A stretch of DNA of 64,000 nt from Paragordius varius (taxonomy: Eukaryota; Nematomorpha): positions 6,076,001 through 6,140,000 of the forward strand of contig OZ176052.1 of NCBI GenBank assembly GCA_964247055.1, in the 5' to 3' direction. A program made the position numbers and the translations under genes. This document shows positions 27,090-41,337 of this stretch, piece after piece. The notes under the pieces are model-generated. The model ran no database searches and had not been told where the DNA came from. It saw only the letters and a program-made list of their open reading frames with translations. Within the stretch, counting starts at the first letter, position 1; each line of letters opens with the position of its first letter.

Positions 27090-27900
27090 TATACACCAGA
27101 AATAGACATAAATCATAACCATAACAAAGAGAAATAGTCAGTGAAAAGTGCGCTGACAATTAATTTGACCTAGAGAAAAACCAATCAATAGATGCTCCCA
27201 ACAATGAGAAAAACCGATAAATTCGATAAATGAGTCCCAAACAATTCAAATGAACGTCAAATGGAAGATCGCAAAGTGGCTAGTGAAATTCTGCTTTAAC
27301 ATTACGAAAAAAAATCAATATTGATTCGAAGTGTGATGTGTGTTAATAAGTGGATTTATTTTTGAAACCCAAAGCGGAAAAAATTTCGGCTGTTACCTAT
27401 TACCTTGCGCCGGTCCTTTAATATCAAGGCCAAATAAATAGCCTCGGCAAAATGACAATATTCTGTGTCTAATGGGACCTAAAGAATGCCTCTATAAACT
27501 CTTAAGGCCCGGTTATCACCAACATGATAAATTTAAACCATGCATTAATCAAAAATGACGGAATGGGCCATTAGACATGGTAAAGTGATTTTTGCTACAT
27601 GACAATGCTCCGTCTCAACACCAATGCTAATGAAAGACACTCTAAAATCGTTTCTATGATAAATTCTTCCTCATCCGCCGTACCCTGACCTGGCCTATTG
27701 CCATCTCTGACTCTTACCTCTTCACATCAATCAGGCACCTTCGCAGAGCAGCACTTCAACAACTTTGAAGACGTTAAAAACGGCGTGACAACAAAAGACA
27801 ACAATTTTTCTGGCAGCATATCCTTTATATATTACCTGAGAGGCGGGCGAAATAAGCAAAAGCCGATGGACAATATATAAATATCAGTAATTTCCCTTCA
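27090..27900 (+). mobile_element. Second decayed mariner copy
   Basis: It aligns by eye with the copy at 17.1-17.9 kb: a variant of the LLHDNARPH box (FATxxNAPSQH), a HPPYPDLA-like stretch, and a spaced C-terminal NFEDVKN. Multiple stops and shifts. Flanks are A/T-rich and terminal repeats are not evident. Confidence 0.72.
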
Positions 27901-30900
27901 ATATCAAGTATTAATTTACCAAAAAATCAGTACACCTGGAAAAATGACTTTAGATGTCTAACATCTATATCTTATATTATATTGAAATAAAAACACTTTT
28001 AAATGTTAAATAAGTGGAAAAAAAACCTTTAACGTATTATTGGATGTTTCATCCACATCGTTATTCGTTTTAAAAGCAAAATAAAGTGTATTTTATAACT
28101 CCTCAACACACGCATTTCGACTGTACTGTATTCAGGTCGTTTATAAAACTCAATAACTAGTATATTCTAATATAATATTATTGGATATATATAAATGTAA
28201 TTTAAATTATATTTATTAAAATTGTAAAGACAAAATGGGATTTGTTTAAAAAATTAAAATAATTAATCTTCGAGTTATATAGTTCTCTCTTTGTAAAATA
28301 AAGATTGTAAGAACAAATTTCTGTTGGCGGAGTTTGTATCGAATTAAATGTCTTATTTGATAATCTTATCCTCAAAATTTATAGGTCCTGTTTGAGTAAC
28401 AAAATATATTAAATCATGGAAATAGTAAAAATATAAGAATCGGTTATAGAAGCTTTATTGCTAACTAAAAATAATAAAACGGATCGAACAATTTTGGTTT
28501 TAACAACTTATAAAACAGAAATTTGCAACCTTTCTTGGTCGCCAACATATAATTATATGATTATTTTAAATCGTTTTCTCCGAAAACAAATCTCAAGATA
28601 ACCCATTTTATTATATAAGAATTAATTTTAAAGTTAAAATATTATTATTTTTTTAACTACATAACAAATTTTGGATTATGAAAGTTACATGTATAATTAT
28701 AATATCTGACAAGACTAAACTGATTATAATTTAATCATTTATATAGATTTAAATCCAATGTATTCAGAATAATATTAATTTATATTTTAAGTTAGAAATA
28801 TCTATTATACTGTCTCAACTAGAAATAAGTTTGAAACAATTATTTAACAATTAATAATTATCTAGATAAGATGGTTTTTACCACTTCTATTTTATATCAA
28901 ACCGATAGGGAAACCATTTTAATATTGATTTTAGATCTTATAATTCTATATCAGTGGTTAAATATATTTGTCATCTTGAATCTTTTTTGTATTTATAAAA
29001 AAATTTCGAATATTTTAAATTTATTATTTATATAAACGATTTAATTCACATTGTCATTCATATAAAAAATTATATTTTTGTGCCTAATTTAGCCCCATTT
29101 TAATATGTGATATGATGTAATCACTAATCACTTCAAGTGTCAATTCTAGCTTAAACCAACCCGTCAATCAAAATAGAAGAGATTTGTACCCAAAACGATT
29201 TATACTAAGAAAACTCTACACGCAAAAATAAAAAGTGTAATTTATAATTAATTATTTATAATATGATTATAACATAAATGAAGTGTAATTGTGGCCAAAA
29301 AAATGAATTCCTAAAAGCGGAAATTGAAGCATTCTCCATGTTAATCCAATGGAGGAGTTGAATCTCATTCTATTTTGAATTGGAGATAAAAATGAGATAC
29401 CATCACCTCCACCGATCGCCATAGATGTGTCAAAAGAATAAAATCCAAAATTATGTCTTGTTAGGAAAGAATGAATATAATATTTACAAGCAAAAAGTTA
29501 AAAATGAAAAATAAAATAAATTTTATTCCGGTTTAAAATGTGAGTGAGTTTGATAATAAAAATAAAAAAATATGTTATGAAACTAATAGGCTAAGGTATT
29601 GTGTCACAATCATATAAATACATAAATGTATAGTATACATAATAAAAAAATTCGAAGGAAATGGGATAAAAATATAATATATAAAATTTATCAAAACAAG
29701 AAAACATATTATAAATGAGAAATAAATAAAAAATAAGTTGTATCTATCGATGTTTGAAACATCGAACGTATTTTGTACCTTGAAATCGTTTCATGGAAAT
29801 AACTAACAAATGACTGAATAGAAGGATATACAACTATACAGCAGTGGAGATGGTAAAAGAGAGAGTAGGATGGATACATAGGATAGTTAGTAGTTAACAA
29901 TAAATTTAAAATTATTTTAGATCTACTGTAATATTATTTGTATAATAATAACAAATAATAATAATGATGATATTTAGTTTAAGCAAATAAACAATAAAAA
30001 ATCAAATTAAAGAAGGTAGGTGTATTAAGGTATAAAAATGAGGGGGCTGAAAATAGGTAGGCATATGCAAATTATACATACAATACAAAAAAAATTTCGT
30101 TTATTGGAGGATACACAACAAAGAGTAAATATCCAAATAAAATGCAACAAAATTATTAATATTAGAGATAATCATACAACATTTAGAATCAAACATACAA
30201 GCATCAAAATATTGGATATTACTAGAATTTCTGAAAAATTTTACGTATTAATCATCCGGAAGGGGATGATGTTAAAGAAAATAATTAAAAATTAGATTAC
30301 AAGTATAGCGAGAAAAGTGATAATCAATATGCAAAAAAATATTGATTAATAAAATGTGTGCAAATATTTTGAGAGTCTATAAATATATATTATATATCCT
30401 TTTTATTGTACTCAAGTTTATAAATTTAGTTTCTATACCTTAACACAAATCAATTTAACAAATTTGCATGAGAGAGGTTAATCAAAAGAACTTATACCAG
30501 TTAAAATGTTTTTTTTATAAGTAATATACATTAGCGTAGCTGTATAAGCAAGTGTATGTAACTGATACTTAGGTAAATATTGATCAACTGTTAAGTTAAA
30601 TACATAACTTCAAATTTCCGAAATTTATTATATAGCGGAAAGCAATATTGAGTAAATTTTACAAAAGATTTTGTCTAATACCCATCCGAATAAAACAAGA
30701 AAGGTTTAAATAAAGGCGAATTTTAATTTGCTAGATTGTCAAATTAAAAATCCTGGCTTTAAAAAATAACAGAAAAAGATGCCAATCAAATTTTTTAGCT
30801 TACATGTCAACACACAATGACAAAATTATTGCGTGCTATTTAGATTGTTTTAAAAATTAAAAATAAAAATTTTCGTATTTTTTAATATATTTTACACCTG

Positions 30901-31063
30901 ACGTCGGATCTTAGGATACAAACTAAGCTGTAAAATTTAAAGGAAACCACTGATTTTTGACTTAAAGTCCTTAAATCGAGTTTACCGTAAAATATGTTAT
31001 TACGGTTATAAAATTATCTCGATATATTAGAGTGTTAAGTTTTTTGTAAAAAATGATATAAAG

Positions 31064-31293
31064 CAGGGGTGTCCAACATGCGGCCCGTGAGAAATTTTAA
31101 AATTAAAAATATGACCACAAAATCTTTGTAAAATTGATATTTTTAAAACAAATTTTCAAAGTCTATCCTATTGGCAAGAACTAGAGAAAAAATTTTATCC
31201 TTTCGTTCAACAATGTATGAAAAAAATTAAATAATTATAAACCATATAATATTCAAGCGCGGCCCGCAAAGCCATTTGGGTTAGACACTCCTG
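31064..31293 (+). mobile_element. Short hAT-type MITE (CAGGGGTGTCC ends)
   Basis: Starts CAGGGGTGTCCAACATGCGG and ends TTAGACACTCCTG, with GCGGCCCG blocks just inside each end. The 8-bp flanks are similar but not identical. 230 bp, no coding capacity. Same family as 2281-3168 and 50304-50561. Confidence 0.78.
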
Positions 31294-33247
31294 CCTTAAA
31301 GTATTGATAGATGCTCACATGTTACAAATTTAAAAAATTTTTAACGTTAAAAATAGTACTATAATTTTATTCGCCTAAACTTTTGATTTATCAAGGTTAA
31401 AGGTCAAATAAGACAGCTAGCTTTAGATTTCAATAACATCTTTCATAAAAATAGGAAAAAAATTGTTGCTGCAAAAATATATAGGTAATTTTTCTTTCCA
31501 AATATATTATACAGGTATACTTATAACTAATGTTAACATGAGGCGTTTGCCACGTATGGTCTGGCTACTTTGTAATAGATACACCTAAAACATTTAATGA
31601 GATATTTATAGATGCACCTTGAGAATCAATATATATATCTAAATCAAATTGTTATGCTCTATTATAGATTGCAATATGTACTAAATTAAATAATTATTTT
31701 TCTTATCATAAATGTGTAAATAGACGTTCATTTATATAAAAATAAAAAAAAATTAAAAATTTTATATCCTGGTTTAAAAAATTGGTATAAAAAATTAATT
31801 GTGTAAGGATATAACAATACAAAATACAATTGGAAAATTTTATATTGTAGTGAAAAAGAGTGAAAGTGAGGGACAGTCCCTTAATCTGTAAAATAAGTTA
31901 GAGAGATGATTGACATTTCTAGTTATTCAATTTTTATAAAATGAAAAAAACGTATATATAAATGTATAAGACTAATTATTAATTTTTGTAACTATTAAAT
32001 ACTATATAGAAGTGATTATATTTTATATTCAATTAACAAATGATCAAAAAGTCTTAGAATATAAGAATAAACCAATTTATTATATAAAAATATAAATTTT
32101 TTATAATAAATCCGTTTAAAAACAAGATTGAATCAAGTTAATATAACACAGGTTAACAACCTTAGTTATAAGTAAAATGTATTTTGAATATACAGTATCA
32201 CGTATCCTAAATACGTATAGCCTTGTTTTTAAGAAATCCATATTTATTTTAATTTAACCATGTTAAAACAATATTTTTTGGTTGAAATAAGGTAACTTTT
32301 CATCAAAAGTTAAGAATTCATATATAATAAACAAAAGGTAAAAATGGATCATGTTACGGTATATATAATAATATTTTCGCTCTTTGCTATACATGTATAT
32401 TTATTTTCACCTCAAAAAAATAAAAAAAGCAATAAATAAAAAAAAATAAACACAGAAAAATTTTATGAAAATTATTTAAATCAAGGTTTTGGAGCCAAAA
32501 AAACCTGAAATGGATCAGGTTGGTGTTAAATTAATTCTAGATGAAACCGACAAAGACCAAAAGAGAGGAACCGATTTCTGTTTGTTAGAAACGGTTTTAA
32601 ATACATATACCATCAATAATTGCCTCCCTCTTTAAATAGAACGATATTGTTATCTATTAACCAGCTTGTGCTTTTTATCAAGAAAGCGAAATAATATTGT
32701 TAAAATAATATTATAAATTTCACTTCTATTAAGATATGATTGGAAATTCATTGGAATCCCTAAGTATGTAATTTTAAGGGAATTCTTTAAATTGTATATA
32801 AAAGATTGGGAATAAGACGTGAAACAAAATTATATCATATAATATAATTAAGGACCATATAAAATTAGCATTTAAAAGGTAATCTTTCAAAAGACACACC
32901 TAAGGAAGTAAAGCACCTTCAAATTCAAATATTAGTCTTTACTCTAAATCTGGTGTGCATATACGCGATATTTAGTACTAATTATGAAATATAGAACACT
33001 ATAATTTGATGAAATTTTAAGTCAACTTAAACAAAATTTGAAAATAGGAAGATTCAAACTAAAAGTCCTTAAAGCATGCCAAAAAAAGGAGAGGGTTAGT
33101 TTTGCAGATCTCGATAATAATTTTATTATTTGGATATGAGATACAAGTTGACAGAAAAACTCTATATAAGATAAGTAATATGATTAAAATATATTTTAAA
33201 TATTTTGAAAAATTTTAACAAGTATTAATTGTTTTTAAAAAAATTTA

Positions 33248-33310
33248 GCATCCGTAAATAAAAAAATATAGCATCCGTAAATAAAAAAATATAGCATCCG
33301 TATATAAAAA
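33248..33310 (+). repeat. Tandem repeat, three ~23-bp units
   Basis: Three consecutive copies of TAGCATCCGTAAATAAAAAA, the last with one change. Isolated in A/T-rich DNA. Confidence 0.85.
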
Positions 33311-34009
33311 ATTGATTCTATATGATTAAATATATTTTTTATACTAGACTAAATTACAAGACTAAAGCCTAGGCATTTCATTAAAAACTATCACTATGTG
33401 GGCAAAAAAATACCCCATCAGCTAAAATAGTAAAGTTAATAGAAAAAAATTTTGTACAAAAACTCAATTCTGTGATTGAAAACTAATTTATTTAAGTTGA
33501 TTATATAAAATGAAATCAAAACATTTTGATAGAAACTATTTATTAGAAGGGTATTTAAACAAATATATTTTAAGGATGCGTGAAAGAAGATTTTGAAGCT
33601 TCATTTTGGCCATTTTTATTTACTAAAATACACAGGAATGGTAGACGGTTTTGAGTTTTCCAAAAATTTAGGGTATTTTGCATAATGATGCACATTTGTA
33701 CTAGCACTTAGTTCAATTAATTAAAGGGGAATATTTGTTAATCATACTTTTTAAAAACCTATTTAACATCCCTCTTATATAATTTATTTCGTACTTAAGG
33801 GCATGATAAATGACGATTTTGTGTTTAAAACGTAAATAATGCTAACCCTAAAACAGTGCTCGCATTATGCAATCCAATCAAATTATAATGTGGTGATTGG
33901 AGGGATATGACTTCCCCGAAAAAGATAAGGTTCAATCAAAATAACTATTAAACCAAGTACATGCAATTTTGATTTCAACTTTAGGATACTAATAAAATTT
34001 CTACAAAAT

Positions 34010-34310
34010 TAATCTTGAAATGTCTCTACTTGGCAGCATAATACGCCAAAACTCCCTTACTTCGACCTAATTATGAGATTAAACTCACTCGAAAAGTCAC
34101 TGATGCTGGGAAAAGTGAGTGTGGTGCTCATAAAAGAGGAAGAAGTAGAACTCGCTGGATGGATAACATCCTCAAAGAAACAAACACAAACATTAGCCAA
34201 ACTAAACACTAGATATCTGCTGGTATACGCAATGAATGGAGAAAATATATTTTCAATGTTGCAGTTAGTCAGAATCGACCTTAGCAACAAAAACTTTTAA
34301 AGTTTCACTA
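34010..34310 (+). mobile_element. 3' end of a LINE ORF (relic)
   Basis: A plus-strand frame reads AHKRGRSRTRWMDNILKET followed by a stop, then IRNEWRKYIF. This is the usual RGRxRxRWxDDI...RxxW end of LINE reverse-transcriptase ORFs. It could be the tail of the same family as 25.6-26.8 kb. Confidence 0.6.
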
Positions 34311-34612
34311 AAATTTACGCAATCAAAGTAATTTTGAAGTCCAGAATTTCTTTTAATGATGAAATGCAAAAGGAAAATAACTTTTTTTCCATAAAAGTTT
34401 TTTTCATAATCATCTGGAAAAGATCAGTAATCAAATGATATCAGCTCTAAAATTAAAAATAAAATATAAAAATTTTTAATGGGCACGTCGCGATCCAATG
34501 GCGAGCTCTGTGTGAATAAATTCCGTTGGTGGTAAAAAACCCCCCTCCCTTTTAAATAATTTGGTCTTTATTATATTAAACTATTAAGCTAAATTTAAAC
34601 ATTAAAAAATAT

Positions 34613-37600
34613 TTATAAAAAATTAACCGCTTTCGTAATATCTTCCCAACATAGAGGGTTTGATTCGGCTAAACCAAAATATTGGTAAAATTTGGAATCG
34701 CTCACGTTTGCAGTTAAGTATTTGAAACATACAGGAGCCATTCTTAACTCTGATTGCAATAACATGTAATTCGGTGTTTTGGTTCCGCTAATTTAATTAA
34801 GAGTGGAAATAAATTCTTTTTAAAATCTGTAAACATCCAATGAAAATACATTTGTTATTATCAACCCTATTATACCATTTGCACTTCAAGAGGTTATTGA
34901 ACACTCCAAGTTGGTCCTTGAACATTTCAGGAGTATCCATAAAGACTCCAAGTTGGTTCTTTGAACACTTCAAGTTGGCCCTTTAATTATTTTGTTAACT
35001 TTCATCAATCATTCATCTATTTTATATTTTTAACCTCTATATTTAACATAAATCTTAAATCAATATCAATTTTTAATCATTCAGAAAACTCTATATCTTT
35101 ATAAATTTATTAAAAATTATTTATATTTATAAGATTTTAACAAGCAATTAAAAAATATATAAGCCTTGTGGGTTATTATTTACAATTTTTAAAAACATGT
35201 ATCAGTCAATATTTTTTTAAAATTGGAGTAGATTAGTCTGTAATAAAAAAATGGTTTTTGAATAAAAAAAATTATATTTTAATAAATAAAGAAAATCAGG
35301 CATGACAATAAAAAAAATAAATTAATAAATGCAAAAATTTGGTTAAATTATAAAGAAGTGTCAAAGACCAACTTGAATAGTTCAAGGACCAACTTTAAAT
35401 GTTTAAGGACACTCTTGAAGTGCAAATAGTATATCGGTATAATAGATGTCAATTTAATTCCAACTATTTTCTTGATCTTATATTGAATGTTGTTAATATA
35501 TTTGGAATTACTTAAAATAAACAGCGAATATTGTAAAAAATTAATATATAGTAATAACCGATTGTCATCATCTAAAATATATGTGAATGGAGAATACAAA
35601 ATCCAATAAATTGAAACATAGCTGACTTTGGATGTGCTTGACTCTTCTATCTAGTATATATATATTTATATATATATATATATAGAGTCCAAAATAATAT
35701 TTCTTAAATTTAAAAGTTTTAACACTTATAAACTCATTAAGTTTTTTCTTGAGAAAAAGTATTTATATATATTGATTCTATAAACTAGGAATCTCCAATG
35801 ATAAATTAAATAATAATACACTGTAATGAAACCATAATTGGGACTTAGGTTTCAAAACCCAAAATCTTTTTGGGCAGACATTTCTATGCTATAATTTATT
35901 TTTTCAATACTATTTAAGGATGACTTAAATACTTTTTAGTACAATTCGAAATGCATAATAATTTTTGTTTTAGGCGTTTCGCTGAAATAAGCAACACTAA
36001 TATATATAAAATGTCTTCTAAAAAATTAAAATAAGCTGAAATATATATATATCATTTGCAATTCATATTCACCCTTGAACAATCAAAATTCACCCTCGAA
36101 CAATTCAAATTCACCCTAAAAATTAATCATGGGTTTTTGGGCTAATGTTACTCATCATTCATACTAAATAAATTCTTATGGTATAGTTTATTATTTTTTT
36201 AGTATTATATAAATTTTAAACGAAATTTTATTTTTTTTTGATATATAAAAAAATTAGTTAATTTTTATTTTTAAAAACACATATTTATTTTAGGGTGAAT
36301 TCGAACTGTAAATGGTTTAGTATAATTTATGGGCGACCGTATTCAAATCAATAATGATGATTAACAATTAAATGTCTCATTGCACCCTTCCTGGGTGTTG
36401 ATTGGGGCATAAAAATGGGCTAACTGCAAAGGCTAGTTTTCTAATGATCAGTAAGTCCATTAATTGTACACAAGAGATGTGTACGTAAGCCAATCAACCA
36501 TGAATTATGAAGTATGAATTGTTTCGTGGGAAAAAACTTCGAAATCGAAGTCCTGATTTTTACCTACTTAATTTTTTAAAAAGTTGTACACATTTTCAAA
36601 ACAACATATCGATTCTCACAATATATTACAGTTTCTTGGTTAAAAGAATCAATTGATACCTTAAAAACAGGCAATTCACATAAAAACACTAAAACTCCAA
36701 GAGTAATTTCTGTCCCGTTGATGATTGGTGCGCGTTTACCAATTAAACTAAATCCTAAGTGGGTGGTGTAAAATCTACAATAAACCACACAAAATTTATA
36801 GTATTAATCATTGATAAATAAAATTTGACAACAAATATTTAACTCCTACATATCACATATTGACATGGTTTAATTACCAATTTCGGATTTCATATACCAT
36901 TTACACTTCAAATTCACCCTTGAAGAATTCAAATTCACCCTAAAAAAAATATGTGTTTTTTAAGATTATATATTACTTATATTTTTTTATATTTTCAATA
37001 AATTAAATCTTGTTTGTAAATAAAATAATACAGGAAAAATAATAAACTAAGCCAAAAAAAGATGTATTTCGTATTGATAATGAGTTATATAAGCTCGAAA
37101 ATAGATAATTAATTTTTAGGGTGAATTTGAATTGTTCAAGGGTGAATTTGAATTGTTCGAGGGTGAATTTGAATTGTTCAAGGGTAAATTTGAATTGTTC
37201 AGGGGTGAATTTGAATTATAAATGGTATATTATTTCCATATTTGAAAACATTTAATTTGGTTATAGATATGTAATTTGGTATATGGTGGTATAACAAAAA
37301 TTTAAATTTACTAATATACCCTTTGTTTTATTCATCATCTATATAAATATATTTATATATAATGAAATACTTTGCTAACGATGTCACCGCATCCACATAT
37401 AGATTGTGACATGGTGTGGGAAAACTGTCTAAAAGTTGTAATGTAAACATGGTGTTCAAATGGCATGCTTGATAACAGCTCATGCGAATTAACGGATGAA
37501 TTTTATAAAAGGGAACAAAGGTGTCATCATAGTTACACAGCCTAAGAATCATAATAATATTTGATTATTATCAATAAAGAATCGTCTCGTTTCATAGAGT

Positions 37601-40600
37601 AATTTGATTATTAGGCATATAAATATTTTAAAAAATATTTATTCAATAACTTTTTTATTATATATTTATATAATATGAAACTTTAGTTAAAGAAAAATTT
37701 TTTATCAACTTAATAATACTCACTCTTCATGCAAGATGACAGAAATATATAGATTGTGTAACACCCGCATATTGATAGATTCCGATTGCTCTTTTAGATA
37801 CTCTTCTAGCAAAAATGTCAGTTCATCTCTCACCTGTTAAAATATGATTAAAAGTTTAAGCATGTATTGGTCTATATTTATTTCAAAACTTATATATATA
37901 TATATATATATATAGAGTAAAATCTGAAAAAAATAATCCAAAATTGTTATATGCTTTAGCCGCAAGTAGGCGTTGAAAAAATATAAAAACTGGATACAAA
38001 TATATTAATCGAAGCGAGATTCGGGTTTATACGCTTATGGTTACCATAATAAAGTTACATTCTTCTAAATGACCTTTATTATTATTATATATGATATCCT
38101 GAACGTTTATCATAATTATACCGACTTTCGCGATAGCGTACCCCACACAGATAATTTTAAACCGATTATAGTTTATTAAAGATACCATTTACAGTTCAAA
38201 TTTACCCTTGAACAATTCAAATACACCCTTGAACAATTCAAATTCACCCTCGAACAATTCAAATCACCCTAGAACAATTCAAATTCACCCTAAAAATAAT
38301 TTAGGTGTTTTCGAACTAATATAATTCTTAATATGAAACAAATCATTTGGCATAGTTTATTTTTTTCAATATTATTTTAATCTAAAACAAAATTTTTATT
38401 TTTAAAAATATTTAAAAACATAGGTAATTTTTAATCTTAAAAAACATATATTTTATTTGACGGTAAATTTGAATTGTCCGAGGGTTAATTTAAATTGTTT
38501 AAGGGTAAATTTAAATTATTTAAGGGGTTTGAATTGTTCGAGGGTGAATTTGAATTTCAAGGGTGAATTTAAATTATTCGAGGGCAGATTAAAATTGTTC
38601 AAGGGTGAATTGAATTGTAAATGGTATATTTTAAGAAGGTCTACTATACACTATATTTATGGGATAGAGCCAAAAGTTTCTGGGTTAAATTTAAATTTAA
38701 TTCATTATTCTTTATATATATCAAATCAATATACTTATCATGACATATAAGGATAAAACATGTTATTATTCATGTATTTTCAACAATATAGGTATGGTAC
38801 AAATATAAAATTTATTGGCAGGAAAGTCGAGATTTAAAGACGTATTTACAATAAGGAGTAAGTTTAATAACATTACCAGGATAAAAATGTTTTACATTTA
38901 ATCACAAAAACTAATTTATATGCAGTTTTAATTTATGCATAAAATAATTTTGGCAAAAAATGATCAAAATCTATATTATGTGTTTTCCTGTTGCCTTTTC
39001 TACGTCATATGATAGGGTATTGAAATCGTTAAAAAGAATAAAAAGAAAAATATTTTAAAAACGCCAAAAAATATTTTAAATTACCAAAAATGCCCCGAAA
39101 TAAATGCCAAAATTTAGATGTTTCTATTTTACATTAATTAGCTTTGTAATAAAATCTGGTTATAATAAATAAAATAATTTTCACACAAACAACTTTATTT
39201 CTAAGTATAGTTAAAAAATATATTTAATACTGTCTGTGCCTCAAATTATGAAATGAATTATTTCTTAGGAAGCATTTTAAAACATTTAATATGATAAATT
39301 TATATATCAATTAAGAAACGTGAAACTTTCTTGTGAACCGAATATAGAATATCAATTTAAAATTTTACTTTAATTGTATAGTCTATATTTGGTGGAAATA
39401 CGTATAGCCACAGATCCGTTAAACATGATTTGTTGATATTAGTATTATGCGGCGAATGAATACGGACAAAACACAAGTAATGATTATCTTTATTGTAGCA
39501 TCTATAATGATAGGATAGATATAAAACTTTAATAAAAATCATAAAAAACGATATTCTTCGGTAATTAAGGGACCATTGTATTATAAGATAAGGATTACAA
39601 AATATGATTTACTCATACAAAACAAAAAACTGTAAAAATTCTTGTATAATAACAAATTATATACTTTAAATACAATAGATTATTCAACAAAATAAAATCT
39701 GCCCATTTTTCACAAGCGTGAGATATATATGGTAAAATTGTTTGATCCATGATATCCATATTATCCTTGTGATTGCATAAAAAAGGCTTGATTAATTGTT
39801 CAATATATTCATTCTTCACAAGGTCATGGCTAATGGTTAGAGACGAGATAGAAAATAAAGTATTAATCAAATTGGGTAATAACATGGTGTTGATATTTGA
39901 ATTTATTAACAGGTATGTAATATCTCTAAGTGAAACGTCAAATAGATTGTACAATTTATCAAACGATGTTTGAGAAAAAGAGTTTAGTTTTAATTCTAGT
40001 TCATCCTTTAATTTTTGAGGTTTTGCAACAAAAATAGCTTTATTCTCCATTTCATTACCAGTTTGGAAAACGGGTATTTTTCCAATAGATACCATGAATA
40101 AAACTAATAAACTGGATAGTGTTATAGAAGTTTCAAGAGATGATATAATATCCCATAAGTCGAAATAACTTTGGGGTATTTCTAGTTTATAATTATTGTC
40201 AATAAGATATTTAAGGGGATTCCTACTACCATCAAAATCAAAGATATTTTGTTTCATTAACTTTCCTTTATCCGACAAGGTTAGAAAATTAAAAGGAATG
40301 TCATTCGTGTCTCCAGTGACACAAACAAACATCTTGAGCTAAAATTTATAATATATATGATGTAATTTATTTCCAAAATATGTGTAAAATAAATAGCTAA
40401 CATCTACCAAAAAAAATAAAACCCATCATTCAATAATATCTAATACGATGGTGGAAATAAAATGAATTAAATATACATATATATATTCTTACTTTTATTG
40501 TGTCAGGATTATTCAAGACCATAATGTGCACGAGAATGTTATCTGATATTATGCGCTGGTATTCCATATCTAATTCATTATAGTTTTCAAAAAAATAATT

Positions 40601-41273
40601 ACAAAATACATGTAAAAGCTTTTTATAGCTAAAAATAGTTTGTAATAAATGTTAGTAGCGTAGTGTGTAGATTTTAAATTTCAATTTTAACATATATAAA
40701 TGAAATAATTATAATATAATTTTATCACCTTTTCCGCCTTCAACATAGCCAGCGCAAGGTTGAAATCGTTTTCTCGTGTTACAAGGTCGTTGTTCATTTA
40801 GTAAAAAATGCGAATTTTCACGTGTGCCAAGCGTGCAATCAAAATTTTTCATTTCATCATTCATGCTAGGATTGATATCAGTTTGTCCAGTATCATAACG
40901 TGTAAAGCCATGCCGTTTCAAAATTAAATCAACATTTTTTAGGAGTTGTACGTTACAGATTAAACAATTTATTGCAGTGTCTTTTAACATTCTTTGAACA
41001 TTTTTATTTGGTAATGTTTCACGGTCAATATCAACTTCCTTATAAGCATTAACATTGTAGCGCTTACAAAAGTTGAGAGTTTTATTTATGACATGTGTTA
41101 TTTCACATGTAGTTAAAAGATGTTCCTTGTTAATATAAGTAGGTAGTAAATTAAATGCATCAAACATATCCGAATTCGATTTCTCGCAATTATTTATTCC
41201 ATATAATTTCTGAGGGCCAGAATTCGGCATTTTCTTATTGTTTTCATAATTCGATTCAAAACTAGAGAGAATA

Positions 41274-41337
<64 letters not shown>

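Larger units (their letters stand above)
24051..34612. other. 10.5-kb transposon-rich stretch without host exons
   Basis: Between the first located SZT2 exon and the last exon of the next gene I find only repeats: an (AT)n tract at 24055-24088, a MITE, LINE and mariner remains, a hAT-type MITE and simple repeats. The stretches 27.9-31.0 and 31.3-34.0 kb are very A/T-rich and hold no feature I can name, apart from a G/C-richer patch at 29.32-29.46 kb. Missing N-terminal SZT2 exons could be hidden here, but none was seen. Confidence 0.6.

Noticed and set aside
38457-38750. Plus-strand ORF rich in VNLN repeats
   Set aside because: It translates the tandem units of a fold-back element arm.
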